Origin: Alnus glutinosa
Taxonomy: Eukaryota > Streptophyta > Magnoliopsida > Fagales > Betulaceae
NCBI RefSeq assembly: GCF_958979055.1
Contig: NC_084898.1
Coordinates: forward strand, 2,304,001 to 2,368,000
Direction: 5' to 3'
Length of the DNA: 64,000 nt
The notes beneath the pieces are model-generated. The model saw nothing but the letters and a program-made list of their open reading frames with translations. It ran no database searches and was not told the DNA's origin. Of this stretch, positions 1-12,261 are shown in pieces. Position 1 is the first letter of the stretch, and each line of letters begins with the position of its first letter. The position numbers and the translations under genes are program-made.

Positions 1-2
1 AC

Positions 3-1202
3 GAAAAACTTTCGGTTTTCTGCTTCCAGTGTGATCGGATTATTCATGGATCGAAAGGGTGTCCAGAGGAGAACAGCCGGCAACCTAGCCATGATGGGGG
101 GCTAGATGGGTGGGGTTCCTGGTTGAGAGCTGATGATCAATCCAGAAGACAGGGGCTCCCTAAGGGCCAGCGAACCAACCGCCCCCCCTCACCGGTGAGG
201 CCGGTCCCCGGCCAGAGTGGGGTCCCATCAGGGAGTTTGCCGGATAAGGCAAAACAGATGGACGCAGAAGTCGAGGAGAGAAATCCTGTGAATCCCTCCC
301 TCCCTGAAAACAACGGCCCTCCTAAATCGAAACGTCAAAATCTCATTATTGATAAGTCTGAGGTGGCACTAGAGCAGAGCTCGCTTTTTCCTGCACAGCC
401 GAAGAGGGAGCTTCAGGAGCAGATCTCGAATCCCGGGTTTCTCACTCCTAGCCATGATAGGGGGGCTCTGATTTCGTCTGGAGCCCTGAAGAGTACAAAA
501 GGAAAGAAATGAGGTAAACAAGGTTTACAACGTGGCAAGAGTACGGCTGCCCCAAGGCTTAATATTTGCTCTTCTCCCGGGGGTGCTCAGTCTATGGCTG
601 CTCATGATTCTCTTGAGCCCAAAGGAGTCGTGGGCTGTGAGCTCTCAGCTTATCGCCCAAAGGCCCAACAGGCGGAACGGGTGGGCTCTTCTAAGTCGCT
701 GGGCCCCCCTCAGACTTCCGGCCCAAACTGCAATGCTTCGACAGATCCAGTATCGAGAGCCTCCCGCAAGGGATCTTTCCAGACCCATCCCAAAGTCCAA
801 GCCTCCAAAAAAAGAAAGGAGAGGGAGCAATCTGTGGATCCCTCTGTTCACTGCCTGCTGAACTTTTTGGATGGAAAAACTCCGGTCGAAGAGGCCAGTA
901 ACTGGAAGAGACAAGACCGTGGGTCGGAGGACACCCAATCGAAGGAGTTGCCAAAATGTGGGCGGGAAATCGCGAATTCTTCTCTTCCGGTGTCGGCCAC
1001 TTCGGGTCCCCCGCCTTTTTCTCGTCCAACTGAAGAGCAAAGTTCGGGTGGCCCACACTCCCCTCAGAAGAATGGCTTTGCTGGTTCAGATAATAACTTG
1101 GTAACTCAACTTTTTGTTTCCGACCGAGGGCATGAGTCGATTTCACTGAGTGATGTTGGTTGTTTGGCGGAGGCTGTCCAACAGCCCCGCCGCCCATTAT
1201 GA
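3..1202 (+). pseudogene. LINE ORF1 (nucleic-acid-binding protein), 5' partial, one internal stop
   Basis: One reading frame runs from position 3 to the TGA at 1200-1202, interrupted only by a TGA at 510-512. Near the start it encodes a zinc knuckle of form CX2CX4HX4C (CFQCDRIIHGSKGC), the RNA-binding signature of plant L1 ORF1 proteins. The rest is a low-complexity Ser/Pro/Lys-rich tail, as is usual for this family. The N-terminal DUF4283-like part would lie left of the window. The stop codon overlaps the ORF2 start codon as ATGA at 1199-1202. The ORF1 protein would coat the LINE RNA and act with ORF2 in target-primed reverse transcription. This copy is not expected to make a full product. 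Confidence 0.8.
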
Positions 1203-4200
1203 GTCTCTTAAGCTGGAACTGTCGAGGGCTGGGGCGCCCTTGCACAGTTCGAGAACTTCACTCCTGAGTGAAGGAAAAACAGTCCTCTCTGCTGTTTCTC
1301 ATGGAAACCAAATTGAGAAATCGTAGAATGAAAATCATTAAGGATAAGTTGAATTTTAATGGTATGCTCACGGTGGAGCCGGTAAGGAAAAGTGGGGGTT
1401 TGGCCTTACTTTGGAGAGAGCCAGCTGTGGTGGAGATTATGAATTATTCGGTTAGACACATTTGTGCCAGTGTCTCTTTGTCGGGAACAGAGGTCCCGTG
1501 GAAATTCACGGGCTTCTATGGTAATCCAGAATCCGGTAATCGTTCTGAATCCTGGTCCATTCTCCGCCACCTCAACTCTTTTGCCCCTCCTGACTGGTTC
1601 TGCATGAGCGATTTTAACGAGATTCTAGATCATTTAGAAAAACGAGGGGGGGACTCTTTCCATTCTGCTCTAGCGGAGTGTTCCCTGGGTGACCTTGGCT
1701 TCAAGGGGTCTAAGTTCACCTGGAGCAACAAAAGAGGTGCGGGGGATTTCATTAAGGAACGTTTGGATCGGGCTCTAGCAAACCCAGGGTGGTGCAGGAA
1801 ATTCCTTGAAGTGGAAGTCCACGTCCTGCCTGTATGCCGTTCGGACCATAAACCCTTGTGGATTTTGTTGGCTTCCCCAGGAAAGGTGGGCAGAAAGAGA
1901 CCTTCTTTTAGATACGAGGCCTGCTGGAATCTGTAAGTTGACTGTATTGACATAGTGAAAGCTGCGTGGGGGAGGAAGAAGCAAGGATGTACTAAGACAC
2001 TTTCCACTATCATTGAGAACCTTCATAACTGCAAGAGAGCCTTGTCTGAATGGAGCTCCAAGAAGTTCGGTGATGTCCCCCGTAGGATAAAAATTCTGAA
2101 AGGTCGTCTAGAAAGTCTGCAGAGGGACGAACTCCCAGAGAATGCTGCTGATATTCTCCAATTACAACTGGAGGCGGACCATCTCCTTGAGGTGGAGGAT
2201 GTAAAATGGAAACAACATGCTAAACGGAGATGGTTCCAACAGGGTGACAGAAACACGGGGTACTTCCATGCTTGGGCTTCCCATCGTCGGAAGACAAATC
2301 GCATTGCTGAAATCAGAGATGATTCAGGCCTAAGATGGTCTTCCCCGGGGGTCATTGGGGGTCTGTTGTCTCAGTATTTTCAACAGCTCTTCTCTACATC
2401 GGGGGCACGGGAAGTAGAAGGTATCCTGGAGGCGGTTTCTCCCTGTGTTACCACAGAGATGAATGTAGCGCTTATGCGTCCTTTCCAGTCGGATGAGCTG
2501 AAGGTGGCTTTGTTCCAGATGCAGCCTCTGACAGCCCCTGGTCCGGATGGCTTTGGGGTCTATTTTTTTCAGAATCATTGGGACTCGGTGGGTGCTGAAG
2601 TGTGTGAAGCTGCCCTGAACTTCTTGAATAACTGTATTTTTGACCCCTCTCTAAACCTCACTTATTTAGCGTTGATTTCGAAGAAGTCAAGTGCTGTCTT
2701 GGTTAGTGACTTCAGGCCCATTAGTCTTTGCAACGTCTTATACAAAATCATTGCAAAGACCATAGCCAACAGACTGAAGCTTGTGCTTGACAAAATTATT
2801 TCTCCCTTCCAAAGTGCCTTTGTGCCAGGGAGGTTGATATCAGACAACATATTGGTGGCTTACGAGGCCCTTCACTCTATGAGTTCGAGAATGAAAGGGA
2901 AGAAGGGCTATATGGCTATCAAGCTCATGTCTAAAGCTTACGACCGGGTCGAGTGGAGTTTTTTGGAGGCTATGATGCTAAGGTTGGGTTTTGCGGATCA
3001 GTGGGTGCAACTCATAATGCGGTGTGTTTCCTCGGTTTCTTATGCTGTTCTCCTTAATGGGTCTCCCCTCGACGTTTTCTCGCCTTCTCGGGGCCTAAGG
3101 CAAGGAGACCCTTTATCCCCATATCTATTCCTGCTGTGTGCGGAGGGATTAAGCTCGTTGTTGAGCAAAGCCTGCCATGATGGGCTCATCTCGGGGGCCC
3201 CAATCTCAGCTAGAGGTGTGCATCTCAGTCACCTCCTTTTTGCGGATGGCAGCTTGTTGTTTTGCAGGTCTAATTGGAATGAATGGAGAGCAATTTCCCA
3301 ACTCCTGCAGTGGTATGAAATGGCCTCTGGCCAGAAACTTAACAATGAGAAAACCTCCGTCTTTTATAGCAGAAATACCCCCCAAGACTTCAAGGATTTC
3401 ATCCATAACACTGTTGGGATTCCTGCAGCTGCTTCCTTTGAGAGGTACCTTGGTCTTCCGGCCATGGTGGGTCGCTCAAAATCAAGGACCTTTGCTGGGA
3501 TTGTTTCTAGGGTCCGAAAGAGGCTTGAAGATTGGAAGGAAAAATCCCTCTCGCAGGCGGGCAGAGAGATCCTCCTCATGGTAGTAGCTCAAGCAATCCC
3601 GACCTATTGCATGAGTGTGTTCCAGCTCCCAAAGTCCCTGTGCTCCCAAATTCATTCCCTGATGTACCGATTCTGGTGGGGAAAAAATTATGCTTCTAAG
3701 GGTGTGCATTGGATGAGCTAGTCGCGTCTGGGGGCTTCGAAACAAACTGGAGGCCTTGGGTTTAGGGACTTGGAGGCGTTCAATTTAGCCCTTCTTGCTA
3801 AACAAGGCTGGAGGTTACTACAATATCCTAATTCTCTGCTGGCCAACGTCCTAAAAGGAAAATACTTCCTTCAGGATTCCTTCATGCAGGCAAAAATGGG
3901 CTCTCGCCCCTCTTTTACGTGGCGTAGCTTGCTTAAAGCTCGCCCTTTACTAGATCAAGGATTGATGTGGAGGCTTGGAAATGGCCAGCGTATTCGGATT
4001 TGGCATGACAAGTGGATCCCATCCTCTGCTGATCACCGGGTTCATTCTCCTGTGCAAATTCTGTCCCAAGAAGCTACGGTGGATTCCCTTTTGGACCCTG
4101 GTTCAGATTGGTGGAACTACAATTTGATCAATCCTGTTTTTATCCCTTCGGAGGCTGCCAAGGTGTGCAATGTAGCGCCTAGCCCTTTGCGACAAGAAGA

Positions 4201-4813
4201 CAAGCAGATCTGGACTACCTCCAAGAATGGGTGCTTTACGGTTCGAAGCGCATACCATCTTGAAATGATGAGGAGAGCTCAGAAAGTGGGAGAGTCCTCT
4301 ATGTCCGGGGAAAACTAGAAAATTTGGAAGGCTATTTGGAGCTGGAACTTTCCGCCTTCTCTGAAAAATTTTCTTTGGAAACTAGGAAGAAACATCCTAG
4401 CAACAAGGGAGAACTTATTTCGCAAAGGCATAGTTGAAGACCCGTTTTGCCCTTTCTGTCTCTCATCCTCAGAATCTATTTTTCACGCCTTATGGAGCTG
4501 TCGGGCAACCACTGTAGTTTGGCAGGATTGTGGGCGGAAGATCCAGAAAATGGTGTTAGAAGAAGGAGATGGGCTGCATATTATAAAGTCTATTCATGCC
4601 AGGGTGGATAGACAAGAGCTCTTGGAGGTTTTCTCGGTGATGCGTGAAGTGTGGCTAAGGAGAAATTCTTTTGTTTTCCAAGGAGGCTTCATCTCTCCAG
4701 AACACCTTGTTCTGAAAGCTAAGTCCTTTTCCTCAGACTTTCTTGCCTCTTTGCAAAAGATTCCCAACTCTGCTGGGGAGGGGGGGTAGGATTCCCCCGA
4801 AATGGAAGGCTCC
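1199..4813 (+). pseudogene. LINE ORF2 (endonuclease and reverse transcriptase), inactivated
   Basis: From the ATG at 1199 (MSLLSWNCRGLG, the typical plant ORF2 start) one frame continues to about 4786. It is broken by in-frame stops at 1265 (TGA), 1934 (TAA), 3719 (TAG) and 4316 (TAG), with no frameshift before a G run at about 4780. Endonuclease motifs are visible (FLMETKL, SDFNEIL, SDHKPL). The reverse transcriptase spans about 2500-3500. Motif A reads KLMSKAYDR where the family has KLDMSKAYDR, and the FADD box reads FADG, so two catalytic aspartates are lost. The zf-RVT region follows at about 4319-4520 (FPPSLKNFLWKL, CPFCLSSSESIFHALWSC). The RNase H domain that often follows in plant elements is absent. 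Confidence 0.92.
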
Positions 4814-5860
4814 GTTGTCTATATCAAGGAAACTAGTGAAACTTCATAAACCCCCCCAAAAAAAAAACACTAACACTAAATTTTTAAAGTGAAACTGAGA
4901 GCATAAGACCCTGCTCAGACTAAAGGGTAAAAAGTCATATATTATATTCCCTTGTTTCACAAACTAATATCCTTATGTTACATGTATGCATCTATTTAAT
5001 ACATTCATAATTGACGAAATTGTAGCAATCCACTGTATGGAACCAGTCAACCAACCAACAGAGGTATAATCAGGAATTCAGGATAGGATTGAGCCTGTTC
5101 TAAGTTCACCTCAGGTACGTCCTCATTTGAATAACTGTAACTTAAGGCTGCTAAAAAGAGGATGGCTTAAATTGAAAAGCATGATGGCTCTCATTCATTA
5201 TTTGAGTTGCTTCAGCCATCTCTTGACCCAAAGAACAACAAAACTACTAGCCTAGCCTTTGTCAACTTAGAAGGTGGAAATTAGTATCAGCGATATTATT
5301 TGTCTTGCCAAAGTCGGCAATTATCGATTCAAACATAGTTTAGTCTTTCGTTGGAATATACAATCCTCTATTGGTTCAGTTTGAGGTTGGTGATGTTCTG
5401 TTTGTGGTTCATCGGGCTGCTCTGTTGTAAGTCTTGGCCTTGAGGGGTGTTTTCGTTGGTTTCTTAGGCTTGTATTTCTGGCCTCTTTTGTTTCTCTGTT
5501 TAGAGATTGTGTTCTAGTTTGTTTTTCTTTCTGGCGTGTAAAACTGAGAGTTGTTCAATGAAAGATTTTATTCATCGAAAAAAAAAAAAAAAGTCGGCAA
5601 TTATTATTTAAGGCAAACAATACATCCACCTCTGAATAAAGGGGTTGTTTCACCAACACATCATTAGGAATATTGACTTGCAAGACATGTTAAAGTTTTC
5701 GTTAGTATCAAAGGTCAACTGGTGAATGTATCAAAAAATCAGGTTGCGTGGCCTTTGGTGCCCCATAAATTCTACTTAATTAACAGTCAGCAAACACTAA
5801 CAGGCCCACTCCTAATACAAATGCTGATTTTGAATGAGCAAATATATATCATGTTCCCTA
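4814..5860 (+). repeat. Segmental copy of BASS intron 2 sequence
   Basis: From GTTGTCTATATCAAGGA onward this block matches 40481-41230 in the same orientation over its whole length with scattered substitutions. The second copy sits inside intron 2 of the BASS transporter gene, starting 54 bp upstream of exon 3. The block here is longer because it carries a retroposon at 5325-5590. Similarity ends near 5860/41230. No exon of the BASS gene is present here, so it is a non-coding relic of a duplication. Confidence 0.9.
5325..5590 (+). mobile_element. Short 5'-truncated retroposon with poly(A) tail and 14-bp target-site duplication
   Basis: A 266-bp insert ends in a run of A (5577-5590) and is flanked by identical AAGTCGGCAATTAT at 5311-5324 and 5591-5604. 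The duplicated sister locus at 40966-40979 has this 14-mer once and no insert, so it is an unfilled site. The insert is T/G-rich and non-coding, consistent with the 3' UTR of a 5'-truncated LINE, but I cannot name the family. Confidence 0.9.
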
Positions 5861-6362
5861 TGAATCAATTTGGCTGAGAGGTCTGGTTGGCAATCTCTGG
5901 ATCTGTATAATAGGTGAAACTGTTGTATTTTATGATAGCCAAAGCGCAATACATTTGACCAAAAATCAAATGTATCATGAGAAGACAAACATATTGATGT
6001 CAAATATCATTTTTTTCCGGAAGATTGTGGCAAAGAGTGATATCATAGTGAATAAAATTAAAATAATAATAATAATAATAATAATAAAAATAAAAATAAA
6101 AAAATCTAATGAACATGTTTACTAAACCAATTTCAATTCTGAAGTATGATTGGTGTTTATAGCTCGTGATTACCCTCAAGAGTACCGGAGGAAATGTTAG
6201 GAAGCTAGAGATTTGCATTGAGAACCTTATGAAGTTCAACCTTAGATGGAAATTTGTGATTGATTAAAGTGGGCCCTCCAGTTTTACTTCTTGTACATGG
6301 ATTAATTGGTTGTTCTTTTTCAAATTGATTTTGAAATTCCAGCCTACTTTATTATTTTTTTT
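5861..6362. other. Non-coding AT-rich interval
   Basis: No gene is seen. The interval contains a short imperfect AAT/AAAAT microsatellite at about 6059-6100. The few open frames are short and lack similarity that I recognise. Confidence 0.5.
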
Positions 6363-7778
<1,416 letters not shown>

Positions 7779-7781
7779 TTA

Positions 7782-8896
7782 GGGATAATTGCACCGGAGG
7801 GCCCTGTGGTATACCATAATTATTTTTCACTCCCTATGGTTTAAAAAGTTCACTGGAGGTCCTCGTGATATGCAATAATTACAAATCGATCCCTGGCGTC
7901 AAATTCTGTTAAAATTTTTAACAGATTCCGTCAAATGCCACGTGTCGCCAATAAGATGGCGACACGTGTCTATCGTAATAAAAAATATAAATTTATTAAA
8001 AAATAAATAAAAATACTTATTTTTTTATAAAAAAAATTCAAAAAAAAAAACAAAAAAAAAAAGAAGCTGAAGGGGTGGCCCAGCCACCCCTTTGGGGGTG
8101 GCCTGGCCGCCCCCAGCCACTGGGGGTGGCCGCGCGCCACCCCTAGTGGCTGCAGGTGGTGGCGCGCGGCCACCCCCAGTGGCCGGGGGTGGCGCGCGGC
8201 CACCCCCAAGGCCCAGGGGGTGGCCTTCGGGCCACCCCTAGATCTACTAAGGGTGGCCCGATGGCCACCCCCGGCCACTGGGGGTGGCCGCGCGCCACCC
8301 CAGGTGGCCTCTGGGGGTGGTGCGCGGCCACCCCCAGTGGCCGGGGGTGGCCATCGGGCCACCCTTAGAAGATCTAGGGGTGGCCCAAAGGCCACCCCCA
8401 ATGGCCTGGGGGTGGCCGCGCGCCACCCCCGGCCACTGGGGGTGGCCGCGCGCCACCCCCGGCCACTGGGGGTGGCCGCGCGCCACCGCCGGCGGCCTCT
8501 GGGGGTGGCGCGCGGCCACCCCCATGGGCTGTTGGTGGCCTGGCCACCCCTTTTGGGGGTGGCCAGGCCACCCCTTTCCCATTTTTGTTTTTTTCTTTTT
8601 TTTTTTTGTTTTTTGTTTTTTTTTTAAAAAAAATAAGTATTTTTTATTTATTTTTTAATAAATTTATATTATTTTATTAAAATTAGACATGTCAGCGCCA
8701 CGTGTCACCAATAAGATGACGACACGTGGCGCTGACGTGGCATTTGACGGAATCTGTTAAAAATTTTAACAGAATTTGACGCCAGGGATCGATTTGTAAT
8801 TATTGCATATCACGAGGACCTCCAGTGAACTTTTTAAACCATAGGGAGTGAAAAATAATTATGGTATACCACAGGGACCTCCGGTGCAATTATCCC
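7782..8896. mobile_element. Non-autonomous Mutator-like TIR element with GC-rich palindromic core
   Basis: The element begins GGGATAATTGCACCGGAGG and ends with the inverse. The terminal inverted repeats are nearly identical over more than 200 bp (about 7782-8035 and 8640-8896). It is flanked by 9-bp near-duplicates, ATATCTTTA (7773-7781) and ATCTCTTTA (8897-8905). The paralogous locus has a single ATATCTTTA at 29966-29974 and no element. Long TIRs plus a 9-bp duplication fit the Mutator superfamily. Inside the TIRs are A- and T-rich tracts and then an extremely GC-rich array (about 8070-8575) of GGGGGTGGCC and GGCCACCCCC units in alternating orientation. There is no transposase. The Gly/Pro/Arg-rich open frames in the core are by-products of the repeat. 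Confidence 0.88.
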
Positions 8897-9182
8897 ATCT
8901 CTTTATTCGAACTTTCAGCTTTTGTACGCGCGTGCATGGTAACTTTTTTTTTTTGTCTCAATTTCCCTCTAAATTCATAAATTATTTTCAAAATTAACAT
9001 TAAAATCAACTTTTCTAGAACTTCAGTATTTGTTGAAAAATATTTTTGGTGAAAATAATTTCAGTTAAAAATATTTTTTGGCGTTGCTTGTACGTAAAAT
9101 AGAGACAATGGGCAATGATTGGTGACCATCCAAAAAAAATGTACAACTTCTGGCGAACTTCAGAGGCGAAGAATAAACTAAA

Positions 9183-9908
9183 AGGTTAAATACCTACTTG
9201 CACCCTATGGTTTACAAACTTTATTTTTTGCCCCCTGAGTTTTAATTTTTATTATAAGTGATACGTATGGTATGGAAAAAGATAGAAATGGTACCTCCGT
9301 CTATTTTTCCATCCAAAATTGACAGAAATCCACGTTAACACCACATGTCACCATTCAAAATGCAATGCGTGGCCACACAATTTTTTTTAATTTTTTTTTT
9401 AAAAAAATTTTAAGGCTTTTGTTAAAAAATAAAAAATTTTTAAAAAAAAATTGTAAAAGCCACCCCTTTTGGGCCACATGAGGGTAGCTAGCTACCTCCA
9501 TTTGGCTAGGGGGGTTTGGCCACTCCCAAACCGGCCAGTCTAAGGGTGGCTGAACCACCCCCGTGGCCTTTGGGAGTGGTTCGGCCACCCCCAAGTGGCC
9601 CAAAAAGGGTGGCCTACAATTTTTTTTTTCAAAAAAAAAATTAAAATAGTATAGCCATGGGTCACATTTTGAATGGTGTCACATGGGGCTGATGTAGATT
9701 TTCGTTAGTTTTGGATAGAAAAATAGACAGAAGTATCATTTCTATCTTTTCTCATACCACATGTACTACTTATGATAAAAATTAAAACTTAGGGGGCAAA
9801 AAATCTATCTTTTCTCATACCACATGTACCACCTATGATAAAAATTAAAACTTATGGAGCAAAAAATAAAGTTTATAAACTACAGGAGGCAATTTTGTAT
9901 TTAACCCC
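9183..9908. mobile_element. Second non-autonomous TIR element with GGTGGCC core
   Basis: The ends are AGGTTAAATACCTACTTGCA and, on the right, GTATTTAACCCC. Inverted similarity extends about 170 bp inward (TTTTTGCCCCC, TTTTAATTTTTATTATAAGT, GATAGAAATGG). AAACTAAA flanks both sides (9175-9182 and 9909-9916), a candidate 8-bp target-site duplication. The paralogous region near 30340-30362 has no insert. The core (about 9455-9620) again holds GGTGGCC/GGCCACC palindromic units between A- and T-rich tracts. The right arm contains a direct duplication of about 68 bp of TIR sequence (about 9740-9860). No transposase is present. Confidence 0.8.
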
Positions 9909-10230
9909 AAACTAAACTATATGAGAAAGAGAAAGTCAAACTCGATCGAAAAATGGTTTACGATATTAAATAAACGAAAAATATTTTTCAAAAAATAATA
10001 AATTTTTTATGGTCAATTTTACGATTGACTGTTCATATATATTCTCTTTCTAATGGCAATTATAAAACTTTGTGATGGTAGTGGTTACATCACGTGGAAT
10101 CAAATATAAGAGCTTGGAACAAGTACGTAAATGCTAACAGTATTGGGACAAGTAAGTAAACTTCAAAATTAAAGTTTTTTTTTTTTTTTCTCAGTTAAAG
10201 ATGTTTCTTTAAAGAAAGACAATTATCACC
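9909..10230. repeat. Continuation of intergenic duplication copy 1
   Basis: This stretch matches 30355-30780, including TTATAAAACTTTGTGATGGT and GGGACAAGTA(A/C)G units, and ends where the GTGACGTG-rich repeat begins. No gene is seen. Confidence 0.75.
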
Positions 10231-10805
10231 TGGCTAACTATACTGACGTGGTGTCTGTTGCACGTCACTGTTTTTGTACGTGTTGATGTGTTATTTTTCC
10301 ACATCACTAATTATAGTGACGTGGTGTCTGCTGCACATCACTATTTGTACGTGTTGATGTGTTATTTTTTCGCATGGACCGCATCAATAACTATAGGAAC
10401 GTGAAAATATTAGAGGACACGTCACAAACTTTTATGACGTGTATTTTTTTTCTAGCATGACGTAATTATTTGACACGTCACTATTTTCAGTGACATGTTA
10501 ATTTTGTACTCACTAAACTTTAGTGATGTGGTGCACTTTTGCGCATCACTAAAGTTACTATAGCGATAAAATGATTAGTGACATGTGGATCACGTCACTA
10601 ACACCACGTCACTAGAGTTTATGGATCTGCAAAACCTTTTTGCATGTCACTAAATTCTAGACTCTTTGTAGTATGCGCATTCAATGCAAATCAATTTCGA
10701 AAATTTTTTAACACGCCATTAAACTTTTTAGTGGCGTGCCACTATTTGACACGTCACTAATTAGTGACGTGTCAAAAAGTGGGTTACTATACATGTCACT
10801 AAAGT
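10231..10805. repeat. GTGACGTG/CACGTCAC-rich repeat, MITE-like
   Basis: Short motifs of the type TAGTGACGTG and CACGTCACTA recur in both orientations through the block. A unit of about 72 bp is directly repeated at about 10243-10372 (GACGTGGTGTCTG then GTACGTGTTGATGTGTTATT). This resembles the subterminal repeats of non-autonomous DNA transposons. I could not define terminal repeats or a target-site duplication. There is no coding capacity. Confidence 0.55.
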
Positions 10806-10829
10806 GCATTCACTTTTATTTTCTCTACA

Positions 10830-11222
10830 TTTTAATAGCAAATGCAATGTTAATTTGTTCTAAAGACAAAGAGAAGTCTGTATTCATTCATATACACCGA
10901 TTGTGATTTCGCCATGAGAATTAGATGTGCAAATCTTTCATTGGTAACGAGGCATAAATATGATATATATCTGCTGAAGACGATTCTGAAGAATACTATT
11001 GTCTAATTTGCGAAGAAAAAAGAAATTCGAATTGTTGATTCTATTATTGTGAGAGTGCGACTTTCCCGCTCATGTCGAATGTGTTATTTGGAACTATTAA
11101 TGCATTGGAATTGGAAGAACTAACTTTCATGCGTGAATATTTAGAGGACCCTTTTTCTTATTACCATAAGTATAATAAATACCCTAAATGCTAGTTTTGT
11201 CACGATCATTTTTAGCATGCGG
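10830..11222 (+). pseudogene. Relic of a third DC1-domain gene (3' part only)
   Basis: The sequence aligns along its length with 16847-17250 of DC1 gene A: codons for a CTSCDFALGIRCANLP-like module, then EYYCLICEE and an AHVECV-like stretch. Frameshifts and stops break every frame, and nothing corresponding to the first two thirds of the gene is present. It is a truncated paralogue left by local duplication. Confidence 0.85.
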
Positions 11223-11229
11223 CATCAGA

Positions 11230-11935
11230 TTTTTTTTTTTTTTTTTTTGAACACAGTGCTGTCTTCTTCCATTACAAACCATTAGAACTCCCCAAAGGGG
11301 TACAAACCAGGGAAGAAACAAACATTACAAGCAAGGCACCAGAAACAAATTTAACGCTCAAAGGCGAGAAACAGAGCCCGAAGGTCGTCGGAGTGAACAG
11401 AGATAAAGAATATCTACCCACAAAACCAGGAAAACCTGGTTTGAAGCAGCTACCCAACAGTAGATTGTGATTACAAGCAGGAATATACAACAAACACAAA
11501 CACAAACAGAAACCCAGAATGCAGATACCGGCAAGAAACGATTGCCGGAGACGGCGCGTGTAAAACACGCCCCCTCGCCGGGAACCTTCCTAGCGACAGA
11601 CGACTTCCACAAGTTGAGATCGGCACCTTCCGAGACCGGAGAAAACAGACGTAGCCCACACACGCAAAAGCAGAAGAACTGAAATGTCGGCGCATGCGGG
11701 TCACGACCGACCATGGACTAACAGCACAGCCTCGAAAAATAACCATCCTGACCAGAAGAGGTCGGCCATCGCACTTGGAAAGTTCTTACTGAAGAAAAAC
11801 CAGCCGAGGCTAATAGATCTGGCGTTGAACAAAACTCCACCGGAAATCCTCCAACACCCACCGTTCTTCACATGCCAGCATCCGAAATCATTGTTTGCCA
11901 CAAGAAAACTACGGAAACAGAAAAAGGAATAAGGA
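11230..11935 (-). mobile_element. Retroposon fragment in minus orientation, LINE 3' region with A-tail
   Basis: On the minus strand the block ends in a poly(A) tail (T run at 11230-11248). It is markedly less AT-rich than its surroundings and has several overlapping short open frames without stops in common, as in the 3' UTR of plant LINEs. No target-site duplication was identified and the upstream boundary is approximate. It lies immediately after the DC1 relic. Confidence 0.55.
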
Positions 11936-12261
11936 AAAAACCAACAACCTCTAGCACTTGCTTCCTGCGCAGGAAGTGCAGGACGAGGAAGAATAAGAAT
12001 AAGAAGAAGAAAGAAAAGAAGAATTAATCATTAATCTCCTGCAAACTTGCAGGATATTTCTTTTGAAGACCGAAGATCAGAAGAAGACAGAGTTGCAGGA
12101 AAGAAGAGGAAAGGAAAGAAGAAGGGAAAAAAAATTATAGATATATATTTGAATACTTTAGAAATTTTAATTTTTTTTCTAATTTTTAGGTTAGTATTGT
12201 TTGAATAGACAAACGACACTAATTAGAACATTTTTAGTGAGCTTTCTAAATTTTGAGAAAT
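11936..12261. other. Purine-rich non-coding interval
   Basis: A GAA/AAG-rich stretch at 11980-12130 and AT-rich sequence after it. An 8-bp palindromic motif, TTCCTGCGCAGGAA, lies at about 11961. No gene is seen. Confidence 0.4.

Larger units (their letters stand above)
1..4813 (+). mobile_element. Plant L1-type LINE retrotransposon, incomplete at both ends
   Basis: The segment encodes, in order, a CCHC zinc knuckle (ORF1), an APE-type endonuclease, a reverse transcriptase and a zf-RVT zinc-binding region (ORF2), the standard layout of plant L1 elements. The 5' end lies outside the window. The 3' end is missing: shortly after the zf-RVT region the coding sequence runs into unrelated sequence at about 4813, with no RNase H domain, 3' UTR or poly(A) tail. 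The element carries several in-frame stop codons and lacks catalytic residues, so it is a dead copy. No target-site duplication can be judged because both ends are absent. Confidence 0.93.

Noticed and set aside
645..1245. Open frames on the minus strand opposite the LINE ORF1
   Set aside because: Shadows of the ORF1 low-complexity region; no family features.
7970..8658. Several long overlapping Gly/Pro/Arg-rich open frames on both strands
   Set aside because: They arise from the GGTGGCC palindromic array. Translation in all frames gives the same repeated words, and there is no start context or domain.
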